Part shown: positions 45,467 through 57,330 of the stretch, in pieces
How positions within the stretch are numbered: position 1 is the first letter of the stretch
Layout: each line of letters opens with the position of its first letter
Source of the DNA: Pleurotus djamor
Taxonomy: Eukaryota; Basidiomycota; Agaricomycetes; Agaricales; Pleurotaceae
Length of the DNA: 64,000 bases
Direction of reading: 5' to 3'
Assembly (NCBI GenBank): GCA_029747585.1
Contig: JAPEVF010000055.1
Location: 62,001-126,000 of the forward strand
Translations under genes and position numbers: made by a program
The notes under the pieces: generated by a model
Database searches by the model: none
Told to the model about the DNA's origin: nothing
Seen by the model: only the letters and a program-made list of their open reading frames with translations

Positions 45467-46842
45467 ACATCGGCTCGGCCAACCGTCCTCCATCCTACAC
45501 CCCCACCAACAATTCCCACCTCTCGCTCTCCCTGCGCACCAAGCTACAAGTTAAAGTAAATATATCGCCCGCGACCCTTCATCATATATCCACACCCTTG
45601 ACATCTACATTTATATACTCGTTACCTCCCGTAACCCCCAAATATAGTCTCATTGACTCATTCACTACTTGTCAGCCTCGCGTGCGTGGTGTATATAGAG
45701 TACATACCAAGGCTACGCTTATAGCTAAGAGCAATCTGTAAATTCAAACCCCTCAAAGTACGAAACCACCATCATCTCCTTCCTAAGAGTATAACGGGCT
45801 CGTTCACCAGCACCTCTATCTCCACTTCCGATCCCGCCTTCGCGCCCATCATCCTCCCAAGGGTCTTTAAATCGAGCCGGTGGTGCCGATGTCCCAGCTT
45901 TTACCGAGAACTGGGCGCACAGACAAGGGGAGTCACTGTAGTGCACTAGAGGACAGTAGACGGAGACAGGCCAGGGAGCAGTATAGGGGCTATATAGGAG
46001 TTGGTTCTAGGAAGGAACGAGGGCGGCCCTCAGGCCCTCAAGCCCTCACAGCCTCATACGCACGCCTCAACCCACCAAAGACTGCATTCACATACCTTCC
46101 CCCAATTTCCCTGTTTTTTCAGCCGTACGAACTCAATCTCATCTAAGACCTATCATCGATCAAAAGGGCAAGACGGAGCGACGACAACATAATATAAACG
46201 CTATCTAGACACCGATCTTCGTGTATAAAAGTGTCCAAAATAACCAATATATCATAAGTATCTAGCAGACTCTTCATCAATCTCTCGTACGGATAGCAGC
46301 AACATAAAAGCGAACGACGGCGAACACAAGCCCAAAGCAACAAAATTAGAATCGAAGGGGGGCAGGAACAAATAACCAACTACGTAGCGGCAGCGAGAAC
46401 GATCAAGCCGGGGAACAAGGAAGCCAGGAAGCAAGGAGGAAGACGATCTATAAGCGATACAATACATCTTTGGATTTTGGGTCATAACAGAAAAGCGAAA
46501 AAACGAAGTCCTTATTTCATGACAACGGGGGAATTTGGTCTTGGGGGTGGGGATTGAAGCTGCGAAGGGTGGGCGGCCAACTCGTAGGTAAACCACCGTT
46601 TGGCGACCCGTGCGTGCGAGTAAGAGGGTTAACAAAAGGCTGCGGAGGCAATGGAGGGGGGCCAGGTCTAGATCTTCGGAAGCGGATGCAAGAAAACGCA
46701 GGGATGTTGACGAAAAAAAGCGCAGGCCAAGGTATCAAGCAGGTCCAAGAGTATTTGCTGTGGGAGGTTCGCGGGAAGGTAAGCGAAGGGAAGAGCATAG
46801 CCCGAGCCAGAGAGCCCGAGCTCGCCGTCCATCCCGTCCGAG

Positions 46843-47037
46843 TCAGATTTCCTTCCCGCCTGCCTCTAACTTGATGCCTTTCCTCCCAGCTTCGTCGCCA
46901 CTCCCTCCACTGCCTGGTCGTCCAACAAACCTCGCTTCTCCAGGCCCTCCACCTCCGCCGCCGCCACCACCACCACCACCGCTGAGCCCGCCGCCAATCC
47001 CGATACCAGAAAATATATCATTCGGTATGTCGCTCAT
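46843..47037 (-). CDS. Possible poly-Gly protein fragment
   Basis: From an ATG at 47037 the minus strand reads MSDIPNDIFSGIGIGGG, a run of 12 Gly coded by a GGT/GGC repeat, then about 35 Gly/Lys/Arg-rich residues to a stop at 46843. Further left in another frame lies LPANLPQQILLDLLDTLACA with FFRQHPCVF, which resembles the segment of fungal Zn2Cys6 transcription factors just after the zinc region. The pieces could be parts of one gene with an undetected intron or frame error. Six N bases just upstream show poor sequence quality. Confidence 0.28.
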   Translation of the reverse strand: MSDIPNDIFSGIGIGGGLSGGGGGGGGGGGGPGEARFVGRPGSGGSGDEAGRKGIKLEAGGKEI

Positions 47038-47051
47038 CCTCGACCTATCAG

Positions 47052-47073
47052 NGANGTCNAGTAGNCGAAGTNN
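47052..47073. other. Cluster of six ambiguous bases
   Basis: N at 47052, 47055, 47059, 47065, 47072 and 47073, the densest cluster in the window. Any gene model across it is unsafe. Confidence 0.9.
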
Positions 47074-47997
47074 CGATGGACTTGCGCTGTGGAAGGTATT
47101 AGTACTGATAATGACGGAGTGGGTCCTCTGTATGAATGGGCACTTACCGACAGATGAGACTGAAAGAGACGATGTCACAGATCGCTCAACATAAACATGA
47201 GCCACACATGTGCGCCTCTCACCACACTAATGGGAGAAGGCAAAACCCCGAGCCTCAGACACGAAAGAGAGTAGATTATGTGCGTAGTGAGGACCTAATA
47301 TTAATGGGACGTTGGGAACGCTCAACGGGCTTTATTAGGTTTCCTCACGATCGAGGTACATTCAAAAAGGCGACACAAACCAGATCGAGCGTAGAGACAC
47401 GCTGATCTGTCCGTCAAAGCAAACGATGTCGATGAACATCAGCGCTACCGCAAAAGTTAGCCGAACGGGTTCCATGCGCGAAAGGCCAGAGTGCACTTAC
47501 CTCGGTTCAAAACAGGACGCTGCTCATCTCATGCATGAATGACCCAAGCAGCAGCGTCTCGTTGGTCAAAGGCTTCCATTCCAGCCCAGCAACCAAGTGA
47601 GGCGCGTCGGTGGTTGCCAAGATGGTCGGGAAAGATTGCTAGTACCCAACTGAGTGTCAGTTACGGATATGTGTCGCTTTCATCGGGAGGATTTCTTGAC
47701 TACATCCAACGGGGTAAGCGTAGGGAATAGATGCACGAATGCAGACAATGAGAGAAAAAAAAGAGCGAGTGGGAAGGGACACGGTCGTTTTATGAACTTT
47801 AATGATTCATGAAGGAACTCAACTTCGGTCACGTGTAAAGCTCCTTTTGAGTGCCCCTGGATCATGACGGGCAGTGCATCTCTTGACATTCACGTCGAAG
47901 TTACGCGTAGACGACGACTGCCCAGAGTAAGCTTGCTTTCGCCATGCATTACTTATCTTTCTGAAGCTACCATGGCATCTTAGGATCCTACCCAACG

Positions 47998-49298
47998 ATG
48001 CCTGTTTCAAGAACATACAGCGTCTGTTCCCTTCGCGCTGATCATCCAGCCATTCCCCGTTGATAACGCCTCGGATAGGCCGTACCCGGTTTCTTCTTAC
48101 ATGATGATACGGAAACAACAGTCTCCGAAGCTGTGAGTCTCGTATCTTCTTCGTCCTCCCAAAATCTGAATTTTGGCATACTTAGATTCCCCCAAGTTTC
48201 GGTCTTCTCGACACATCAGATGATCGTTGGGAGAGGTTGTTTAAGCAAGTTGAAGAGCTGAATCAGAACTCTGATGAAAAGACCGCTTTCAAGCTCTTCT
48301 TTNCTGGGACGGCATGGTCAGGGAATCCGTACGTCTACTTCCTCGCTTTATTTCCTAAAACGAAAGCGTGATAGACAATGTCGCTGAAGCCAAGTATACG
48401 ACCCCCATATGGGAAGGGTGAGCACAAGCTCAATTCTCTACGCACGCAGCCGCTGCCTTACTGGCTTTTCGCGACAGTCATTGGGCTAGGCTCAACGGAG
48501 ACGATGAACTCGTTTGGGGACGTACGTACCCTTTCACTCCATTCCTGAAGCTTGGAAACCACCTCACCTATTATTGCATTCAGCTGACGCCGAACTCACC
48601 CCTCTTGGAATCAGCCAGGCTGAGACTGCCAAAGCTGCTTGGGAAGCTGAGCTACCGAACGGTCTACGCGTCCCCGATTCTATGTATGTCAGCCCGCATG
48701 CTAGGTCCTTCAATACTTGGCAAATCACCTTCTCCGGTGACGACCGCTTCAAGAAATCTGGTCGCCCTTTGGTTATGGAGGTCAGTCACACTTGTTTTTT
48801 CCTGTCTTCGTCGTTAATCACCTCGGCTCACCCCGTTTTTGCGTCATCAAGGCTTGTAGAGAACGATTCGGGGTCCATACATGCGATCGAAGACGGCCGA
48901 AAGCATTCATCACGTCCGCCTTCCCAGAAGGCGTCATCGAGGAGGGTTTTACGGAAGAAGACGAGCTCTGGACAACCGATGTACGCGAGATGACTGAGCA
49001 AGTCGCAGCCCGGGTGAAGACAGTCATAGATCATGTATTCAACCATGATCCGGGGAATTGTGGGTATCTTTACCTTCGCCTTTCAGTCGTTGTCTGAGTT
49101 CTTTCTTCAGTTATCTCTATAACCTCCCATAGTGGTATGATCAATGGGTTCCTGATGGCTATTGGCCGTCCGTTTTATAGACTTCCTACAGGAGGTGAGT
49201 GGTCTCTCAGCTTTTCCTGTAGAGCTGAATTCATTGACGAGACCGTGTTGTGTACAGGAGTTCTGCCAGTCGTGGTCAAAGGAACCGTAACAGCGTGA
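47998..49298 (+). CDS. Histidine phosphatase, phosphoglycerate-mutase-like
   Basis: Nine exons (47998-48021, 48079-48132, 48186-48328, 48375-48417, 48478-48521, 48584-48780, 48852-49059, 49111-49194, 49258-49298). If the N at 48303 is ignored, they sum to exactly 278 codons plus stop; with it the frame breaks just before the catalytic motif. Seen: AVPGFFLHDD, PPSFGLLD, then LGRHGQG with the phosphoacceptor His, HNVAEAKY, DAELTPLGISQAE, MYVSPHARSFNTW, CRERFGVHTCDRR, and SITSHSGMINGF with the second catalytic His. This is the fungal branch of the histidine phosphatase (PGM-like) superfamily related to yeast Pmu1; such enzymes are phosphatases rather than glycolytic mutases. A 5'-truncated second copy lies at 60296-61155. 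It is convergent with a transporter remnant. Confidence 0.87.
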
Positions 49299-49559
49299 AT
49301 TAAACTACATATTTATTAGCGCGGGTACATGGTCATGTCGAGAATCTACGAATGGATTTCTACTCAATCTATGGACATCACGTTTCTTGGAAAAGAACCC
49401 AAGCTCTCGAGTAGTGTAGGTCGACAGCGGCAACTAGAGGTTGCCTGAGGAAACGGCGGTAGAAGTGTCCCTGTCATCATGTCCATTGGAGGCTTCTTTG
49501 CCTGCGAGCTTGCTGGTGGCGGTAAGGCGAACGAGGTTCCATACGAAATACGCGGTACA

Positions 49560-49830
49560 GAGGGACCAGAAGAGGGTGCTGTGATTATGCGTGGGGTCAG
49601 CGTATACTCCACGAGAGAACCCAAAGAAGGTACTCACCTCCACCCGAACCCATCAGAGAGCGCACCGTCGATGACTGGACCAACGGTCAATCCTACCTAT
49701 TGGAAGGAAATAGCAGAGTTAGTAGTGTTCGCCGAAGAAGAGTCAACTTGCAACTCCCTACCAAAGGACCAAGACCCAAGAATTCAAAGAAGCCTCTCCA
49801 CGCGTGGGGAGCGTTGTCTGCGGTCACCAA
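49560..49830 (-). pseudogene. Remnant of DHA1-type MFS transporter
   Basis: On the minus strand, RGFFEFLGLGPLVG is followed by LTVGPVIDGALSDGFGWR and, after an intron-like gap and a frame change, by FWSLCTAYFVW. These correspond to GGFFGAYSLGPL, AIGPVIGGALSDGLGWR and FWFLCISSVVC of the intact transporter at 61455-63386. Nothing before or after is preserved, so this is a short internal piece. It lies just downstream of the complete phosphatase gene in the same convergent arrangement as the intact transporter has with the truncated phosphatase copy. Confidence 0.68.
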
Positions 49831-52800
49831 AGCTCGCGTTGAATCTTGCATGATCGAGAGGTTGATTTCCCTCGGGGCCCTGAGAGGTGTGACCGTGGAG
49901 GGGGTTCGGATTCGAGGTGGGTATGTAGTAGTAGCTGGCGCTGATCGCTGATCGCTGACCACCGGAATCTGCGTGACCGTAGCAGCACCGTGTCCAATCC
50001 TCTCCCTCTAACGTCCCTCCGCACCTCATCCCACTAGAGCTCGAAACTCCCTGAAAACCGAGCTAGAACGAGGCGAAGTTCAACGTTTTCTATTTCGACG
50101 CGCATACGGAGGTCCTTTTCAAGGCAATTGTTGTAGCCAGCATGGAGGCGTAAGCTGTGGTGTGGCAGAAATCTCGCGTAGAGGAACCTGGCCGAACTAA
50201 GAGACGAGAGTATCAGCCAGTCAGCCAGAGAGACAAGACAGAGAGACAAATATTCACGTACCGCAATGCGGACAGTCGAAACTCAGTTGCAACCATACAG
50301 CTCCTCCTGAATCCGGGTGTGGGCAGCGGAACGATAGCATATGGTAAGAGGTCTGCAGACGGTGTTGAGTTGGACCTCGGTGCGAATAAAAGTGGACCTG
50401 GGAGAATACGTTGAACGTTCTGAACGTTGAAACGTTGATATTCGAGCAAGGGTGACTCTTCAAAGCTTCAAGTCCTTTGGATTCCTGTGGCTGGAGGAAG
50501 GGCATTTCCTGAGTCGTCCGGTATGGGCAGCAAGTCCTCGTGAGAGGGTAAGACTAGTCCGCGCGTAGTTTGATGCCCGTGGTGGATGAGATCGTGAAGG
50601 CGAGCGCCTTTGAAGTAAGCTATGAGAAGGAGTCATGAGCGATACAAATCCTGTACAAAATGACCTACCCGTATCGTTGCTTGAAACCTGGACGTTTTGG
50701 TTGAATGGCATTGATGGCGAGGCGAGAAACTCAGAAAGGGGACGTCCTAGTATGGCATGTGAGTACGAGAATACGACTTGGAGGCCGTTGACCACTTACC
50801 GCTACAATAGTAATGGGTACGCATTTCCACCCGACGCCAATCAACGAAAGTCCCAATGGCTTTGAGCAATGAGTAGTCTTACAGGAGATACAAAGGCGGG
50901 GAAGACGTGATGAAGACAGACCAGGAAGAGACAGTATAGGACCGCCGAGACCCACAAATGAATGATGTATCTAGATTCGTCATTCGGATAGTCAGACGAG
51001 GCGAGGTAGCTGAAAGAGCGGGGAACAGCAACGCACAGTATGGACGAAGCCATTTGAGAGCTTCAAGCTTGTCACTTATATCATCCAATAAATCAAGTCT
51101 CGCTGTAGCACATATGGTTGAGCAAACCTGCGGAGATGACCGTCGTAAGTGTCCCCACTTACCCTGGGCAGTAGATACACTTGCCACATCGTTTCTCTTT
51201 GCTTTCATGGCGACAACAACGTCAAGCTAATGAGGTTTCGGGTGATTAGTCCTTGATCCAGAGGGTGAGATTAAAGACATACAAGATCGATATTAATGAG
51301 CTTCCACGGCGTGTACCACACACTAGATGTGATACCACCAACTGTGGCTCCGTCTGAAGGTATTGTAGGAAAGCAAGCCCCTAGGTGGGAGCGCAGAGTG
51401 TTTGGAAGGTCGAGCTCGGGCGAGCGTACATCCTCATCTGCGGGTTGATCTACACTGATACCTTTGTCGGAGACAGTCGGATGTTGGAGTTCGTTGACTA
51501 GTTGTAAAGCGATGACTAACTCTTCCAACAGATGGAGGGCCTTCGTCTGGACAGCGACGTTTGCCCCTTCGGAAGTATATGAACATTGAGCAACTTGGAA
51601 AGTTACATAGTAGTAACGACAGAGACCTTACTATCAGACTGTACGCTGCGCGCAAATGATGTGATGGATTGCGAGACATCTCTCCACAACGGGATGCATC
51701 GTTCAACCCTCGCGTACGAGTGATTGATTCTTCGAAAGAACAGTATAATGAACTGAATCGTGGCCCTAACATTGCGTGAGTCGTTGTCGGCGCGAAAGGG
51801 TGTGTATATGACTTACCAAGCAACGATGAGGAAAACGGACCAATCCCAATCCAGAACCCATTCTTGTTTATGTCCGCCCTGGATAACCACGAAGGTGGAC
51901 CATAAGGCGTAAAAAAGGATGATGTACCGACAGCGACACAACAACGTCAAACTTGGAAAGGAGTGGTCCTTGCCATTGAGGCTCAGGCCTGTTGGGCTAA
52001 GGGGGGCGGCCAATGAATGTGAGCAACTCAAAGATCGCGTAGCGAAAGTATGTATACTTACAGATCGAGCTTGCGAAAATCAACTCCATGCGACATCATA
52101 CCAACTTCATACACGGGCGTGTACCATGTATTCTATGGACCTCCCAAATCTGTCTAGAACTCGGAATAGGGTTCCTCCTCGGTCGGGGTCGGTATCCCCG
52201 CTCCAGCCGGTAATGTATACGGTGCTCCCATTCGAAATTCTGAATACGCTGATGGAGGAGCTCGGGCAATGCTTGCGCTGGATAAAGCAAGGTAAAAGTA
52301 TAGTTCCCAGGGCTTCCCCTCCAGCGGTTGAAAGAGAAAAGTCCGAAATAAAGTAGGTACATGTAAACGGAAACCTAAAGGTCGTCCAAAGGCTCGCATA
52401 GTATTGGAATGTTAAGGTCCATTTGTGAAGGGAGACCATGTATGAAAGTGAGACATGTGTCAGCGATGATCGATGCCTGCAAAGTGCGAATGAACGCCAC
52501 CGAAGACGGAAAACCGCAGAATAGTCATGAAGGATTGACTAAGTGCTGATAAGGGTTCGCGTGTTTGTCGACCAACGACAATGCGGATACAGCAAGAGCG
52601 ACGATCCCAGCGCGTTTGGAGGTCTCTGGATTCGCGTGGACGACGGGGAAGATGGTAGGTACCGGTGAACCCTCTTCCATCTCGGTAAATCCATCATTGA
52701 CGTTAAGTCGGGAGGAGAGCGACGGGAGCGTATATGGGTGTTCGTAGGGGAGAGTTCCTGGGCTGGTATCGAAGAGCTGAAAATCGGCGAACATAGCTCG

Positions 52801-53800
52801 TCATCGCGTACGTTGACACTGCGAGGAGGGGAAGCAGGGAAATTGGTGCCATTGTGTGCTGGTTCCCGTGGCCAATGGTTGGTTCTTCAAGGGGTTTCTT
52901 CTTCATCCGACGCATCTTTCCTCCCAGACCATATCACACCTGTCCACCAATGCATCCCCTTCGCCAACGAACCGGCCAATGGTAAGACGTAGGACGAGCG
53001 TTGACATCGAGTCTGCGAATCATATACATGAATAGCAGCTTTGAAGGCGCGGTGATATCCGTTTGATGTTGATGAACGAGAAAGGCGCGCGCGTCCAATG
53101 CTCTCGATTGGCGTGGGTGTTGAGAAGAATGTGGAGGGAGAATCTTCGTCCAGCTTTGTACGCCACCATCGTGAGATACGGAGGCGATGTTTGGAGTCTG
53201 AGATTCGCCGCTTGTTGGTAGAGTAGATGAAGACGAGCAGCGCAGGGTGCGATGAGATGTACTGGTGAGTACCGAGCTGAAGATGGGGAGGGTTTCTGGG
53301 TGGCCGATGCATCATCGAGAGGTTGGGCTTCCTCGCGGTCACAACTGACCGGGACCACTGGGGTATGCGTGATCATATCCGCACCGCGCGCAAAGAGCTA
53401 ACGTTTAACGTTTAACGTTTAACCTTCAAGCCCATCTCTCCCTCAACCTCCCCCCCTCCGCATCCCATTCAACTCGAGCTTGGATCTCCCTCAAAACAAG
53501 CCTTGAATCGGTCAACGTCCAATATCATCCAATTTGACGCTCCTACAGAGGTTCGATTTTGAAGCAGTTCTTGAAGCCATCATGGGGGCGAAAGTTGTAG
53601 CAGAAAGCGTGTGTAGAGAGCCTGGTAGAGGAGATAGAATGGTCAGCCAGAGAGACGTAAACGAGGAGGAATTTTCACAAACTGTGTTTTAGATAACAGG
53701 AGTTCAGTTAGTTCAGAGGAACTATCCACAGTACGACGATGTGGAGCGATAGCCAAGCGGTAGTCGCAAGGTCGAATTGAAAATGGGGGGCCCGCCGATA
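49831..53800. other. Unresolved minus-strand remnants, two similar halves
   Basis: Coding-like minus-strand pieces include 51290-51540 (LHLLEELVIALQLVNELQH, then SSVWYTPWKLINIDL), 51830-51960 (IILFYALWSTFVVIQGG, a probable membrane helix), 50880-51150 (LDLLDDISDKLEALKWLRPY) and 52525-52680 (ETSKRAGIVALAVSALSLVD). They look like exons of one or two membrane proteins but splice phases do not close. Sequence at about 50.02-50.25 kb resembles that at 53.43-53.66 kb (shared words such as GTCAGCCAGAGAGAC), which suggests a tandem duplication of the 3' part of these genes. Confidence 0.4.
53401..53423. repeat. 7-bp tandem repeat, three units
   Basis: ACGTTTA occurs three times followed by a partial unit. 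The TAACG core recurs in the repeat at 57248-57268. Confidence 0.75.
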
Positions 53801-56206
53801 TTCAAGCAAGGAGGGCAGCTCTTCAGATCCTCTGGACTCGGTAGGTAGGAATTCCTCCACTTTCGTACCCCACGGTCGTTCGGATGCAGATAAGAGAGAA
53901 GGCAAAAGCTTTATGTAAGCCAGCAAGTTTTCGTAAAAGGGAGGGGCTAGTTAGAGATCACCCTTACTTCGGATTCTCACTCAAAGTGTACCTTCCTCCC
54001 AATCTTTACCCACCAAAATTTTATACTGGTGTCTTGTAGTCCAACCCTACGTACTCCAGGTGTCAGAACGACCGTAGGCTGGTTGGTTGTTAAGTTAACT
54101 TTTAAAGAAATTGTCACGCTTAGCCGAGCAGCCGGGGCGGAGTACAAAATTGAGTCGGTCAGCTTGCAGAGGCGTCCACCTTCCTCATGTGGCGTGGGTA
54201 ATTGATCTCGAAAATTGTTGTGACCGACGTGTGACAATCCGAAGTGAGGGTGATCTCCGGACTACCCCCCAGGCATAGTATTATCGAGAGGCGCGTGGGT
54301 AGGCAAGTTCGTGCGTCGTCGAGAACGCGGATGTTTAGCACCATCTTCCCTAAGCTCGAATTCCAGCCTCTATGATGGGAGGATGACGATCGAACGGAAC
54401 GGTAATGTTTGGTCATGCTTGGCTACAGCCTCTCCTTGCACGTCTATAATACGCGTCTTTTGTTGAACGTTGGGATCAAATCTGAATTTCCTTGCGATAG
54501 ACCGTTCTACCTGATTTCTGTTCATGAATGGTTCTGGACCGCGTCAAGCTTCAATCAAGGCTTGCGGAATCTTTGTGTCGTTGAGATCTCGAGCATCGAT
54601 CTCGCATCTAGTCTCTCCAATGCTCGCTCGGAGTGACTGACCTGAAGACGAAACCAAAATTTCGTTGGGCCAGTCACGCATCACCTCGACTGAAGAATTG
54701 ACTTCTTTAGGTCTGTATCCGTCAGATCTGGTCAATTTTGACACCGTTGGTCATACTACCGACTGGACTGTGGACGAGATGTTTCGATTTCCCCACATCC
54801 TGGAAGAACCAATGCGATTTGCATGTGGTATCGTGTCGAGGCAATGGAAACTGCTTCGGTGCCCCACAGAGGACGCATGTCTCTCTGTCACAGCTGCTGG
54901 CTCGGTCTCTCCAGGCGTGTCTTGTCGTTCTGATCAAGTTCTTACGCCAGAACGGCGTCTTTTCATGTACATCGCTTTATGCATGAACGATAGTCTAAGG
55001 TATGTTTTTACCCTTCATTCATCGCATTTCTACGATGAATTTCAAGCAATAGACCGATGGGAACCGTCGAAGAATGCTCCGTGGTGGCTGTAGTTGAAGC
55101 ATTCCGATATCCAATATTCCACCCCCGGCTTACAACTTTGGTCCACCACCCTGTCACTCTTGTCCTCATTGCCTTCAGAGGGAGGATGACATGGTACCCG
55201 TCAAGACAAACACTGTCTACAGAATGGCGAGCTACATGATCGTCCAATACTCGACGTATCAAGGCCCGCCGTATAGCCATCCCCTAGGATATCGCGGACG
55301 ACGAGAACCACCTTCAATCGCTCGATTCATCCGCTAACGCTGGTGTCAGGCTCTGTCATGGAGTCTATGTTCACCCAGCAGTGGGTAAAGGAGAGGGAAC
55401 GCAGACCTTACGGATGTGTGTTTATCTCATTTTCCCACTCGTTTGATGCATGCTCACTGCTGAATATATAGTGCTTTAACACGCGCTAGAGACTTGTGCC
55501 TATCGAAGCCGCGCAAATCCAACGTTCGATCTACGAAGGAACCTATTCAAATAATGGGGTTCGAACTTTTGGCAACGCCTTGGGCTTCATGGTCATGGTC
55601 CCGGAAGACTGGATTAACGGCTCGACCACCTTCTTTGGGCAAGTACACGTACCCTTCCATCTCTCGGAGATGTCATCACTCTCGACGCTAGATCTCGTGC
55701 CATCGACTCATGCCTCCACGACGCCGGGGCGCGCCCCGTCTACCTGCTCCCTTTACCACGGTCGGTGTGTAGAGGAGGACTGCTCTCTACACGGAAATAT
55801 TCGCTATCGTTCGCTGGCTGGTGCCCCATAAAAGCTCGTGGACGGGGGACGATGGCACGCCGATTCGGATCCAAGTGCCTACCAGGTGCCCATGCGCCCT
55901 AGGACGATAACTCTTCAGCCTAGGCGGAGAGGACCGTGTTTCGTACGTATCCACCATTCAAGCTTCAAGGTTCATCTGCAAACATTCTATAGCGTTCGCC
56001 AATAATAATAGCGGCGAACAATGGCAAGTAGAAATACACACACGAGTAGTCGTAAGTACAGAAAATATCGGTATTGTATAAATGAGGGACAATTAGTTAG
56101 GACCTTACAGTGGACAGCCTGCTAAAGTGAGTGCGAAAAGCGAAAGTAGATGGTGGTGGGACAATATTCAGCGTTCATTACGCAGGTTTGGATTACACCT
56201 GCGAGG
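53801..56206. other. Gene-poor, coding-like fragments only
   Basis: A plus-strand piece at 55.49-55.65 kb (IQRSIYEGTYSNNGVRTFGN, then ALGFMVMVPEDW) and, in another frame, 55.66-55.83 kb (VITLDARSRAIDSCLHDAGA) look like protein but are separated by a frame change. Frames at 54.67-55.28 kb on either strand have no recognised domain; the minus strand there has a CxxC (CVLCG). No gene model could be supported. Confidence 0.35.
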
Positions 56207-57110
56207 TTATGCATCATAGTTAGGCGGCGTGATGGCTGAAGATTCGGGAATATCAACTTTGGAAACGAGAGGGGAAGTGAATATGCCCGTACCATGATTG
56301 AAATAGTAATGTTTATGAGTAACTCCGTTGTTTTGCTCTCCATAGACGGTGTTCACCGTCCCTGTTCCTAGATTTGCGACGAGATTGTAGCTGGGGGAGG
56401 TGACGGTCATCCCATTTGCCGTGGTAACGGTGGTTGGTGCGTGAGGTCGGTGACCATCGCGTCTGTTCGACTCGAACTGTAGAAGTTGTCAGTCAATTAT
56501 CCGGCGGCTTTACATAAATAAGGGAGGGGAACACGAACGCGACTTTTGAACGACTCAAGCACTTCTTGCTGCCAGAAGATCGCTTCGTGCCTGGTATGTG
56601 ATCCAAGAAGGCGTCCAAAGAACCCAGTGCTGGCGTGATCTTGTACAAGGGCATAAGTTTGCATAATGATACTGTTGTAAATATATAGAGAGTATGGTGT
56701 CAAGAAGTAAGTTATGAGTGATGAGATGAGGTCGTGAGTCCGAACCTGAATAGTTCGTCCAAGTCCCTACGGAAGCACTGGAGTGCATCAACGCTAGCCA
56801 TTCCACCTCCAAGCACCCCGCAAAGCTCCTCCGATACAGTTCGTAGCATGTCGCCAGTCTTGAATACCAGGATGCGGAACGAATGTCGATCCTGGGCAGA
56901 CGCCTATCACGAGATCTAATTAAGCAGTGCGATCGAGACGTAGGTGCACAGTCTCACCGAGAGTAGTAATTCGCGTATGTGCAAGACCATCTGTGCTGAA
57001 AGAACCAGGGATGAAAAGGAAGGTGCATCGCGTATCCCACTGAGGGATATTTCTTGAAGGTACGCAGTCAAGGCCGGAGGGAGAGTTTCTTCGGTAGATG
57101 GAGGGTTCAT
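56207..57110 (-). CDS. Helical-bundle protein with Gly/Asn-rich tail (HeLo-like candidate)
   Basis: Four exons in plus coordinates (56958-57110, 56746-56903, 56539-56671, 56207-56476) join to 237 residues. Residues about 10-150 are helical: PPALTAYLQEISL, LVLSAQMVLHIRELLL, KTGDMLRTVSEELCGVL, DALQCFRRDLDELFSII, then YALVQDHASTGFFGRLLG and EAIFWQQEVLESFKSR. The pattern of a helix, a short F-rich segment (FFGRLL) and a charged helix resembles the small N-terminal bundles (HeLo-like, MLKL-like) of fungal cell-death and NLR-associated proteins. The tail, about 90 residues, is different: Thr/Val/Asn/Gly-rich, with LGTGTVNTVYGEQNNGVTH and YFNHGTGIF, beta-prone and low in charge. No transmembrane segment or enzyme motif is present. 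Its divergent neighbour is a paralogue of the helical part. The function is inference. Confidence 0.68.
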
Positions 57111-57330
57111 TGTGAATGGAGCGTAGTACCTCTGTGCGTGCGTGAGAACCAATGCCCTGTAGGATAATATAAGATAATATAAGGAGTTAGGTACCCTCGG
57201 ATCCGAGATCTAAGGGACATAGATCGCGATCGAGGCCATCACGTGGCGCGTAACGCGTAACGCGTAACGGTAGGACCTTCAATCTCTCCCACGCTGCGAG
57301 GACATACTTGTACAAGTTTCACCTTGCAGG
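57111..57330. promoter_or_regulatory. Shared divergent promoter with MCB-like and E-box sites
   Basis: The 220 bp between the two divergent helical-bundle genes hold a palindromic CACGTG (57240-57245), then a 7-bp tandem repeat GCGTAAC three times (57248-57268) that creates two ACGCGT sites (57253-57258, 57260-57265), identical to the MluI cell-cycle box bound by Mbp1-type factors. A 10-bp repeat GATAATATAA occurs twice at 57163-57182. Sites are seen; their use is inferred. Confidence 0.45.

Larger units (their letters stand above)
43401..46842. other. Gene-poor 3.4 kb
   Basis: No frame here shows protein-like features. It has pyrimidine-rich sequence, two short tandem repeat tracts (listed separately) and an N at 43943. 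The frames at 46.5-46.8 kb on the minus strand are Pro-rich and may belong with the poly-Gly frame to the right. Confidence 0.45.

Noticed and set aside
46554..47194. Plus-strand Arg/Pro-rich frames with a run of prolines
   Set aside because: They are the antisense shadow of a GGN repeat and cross the N cluster.
54540..54960. Minus-strand CxxC segment (CVLCG) suggesting an HNH-type nuclease
   Set aside because: No HNH histidines at the expected spacing and stops within the surrounding frame.
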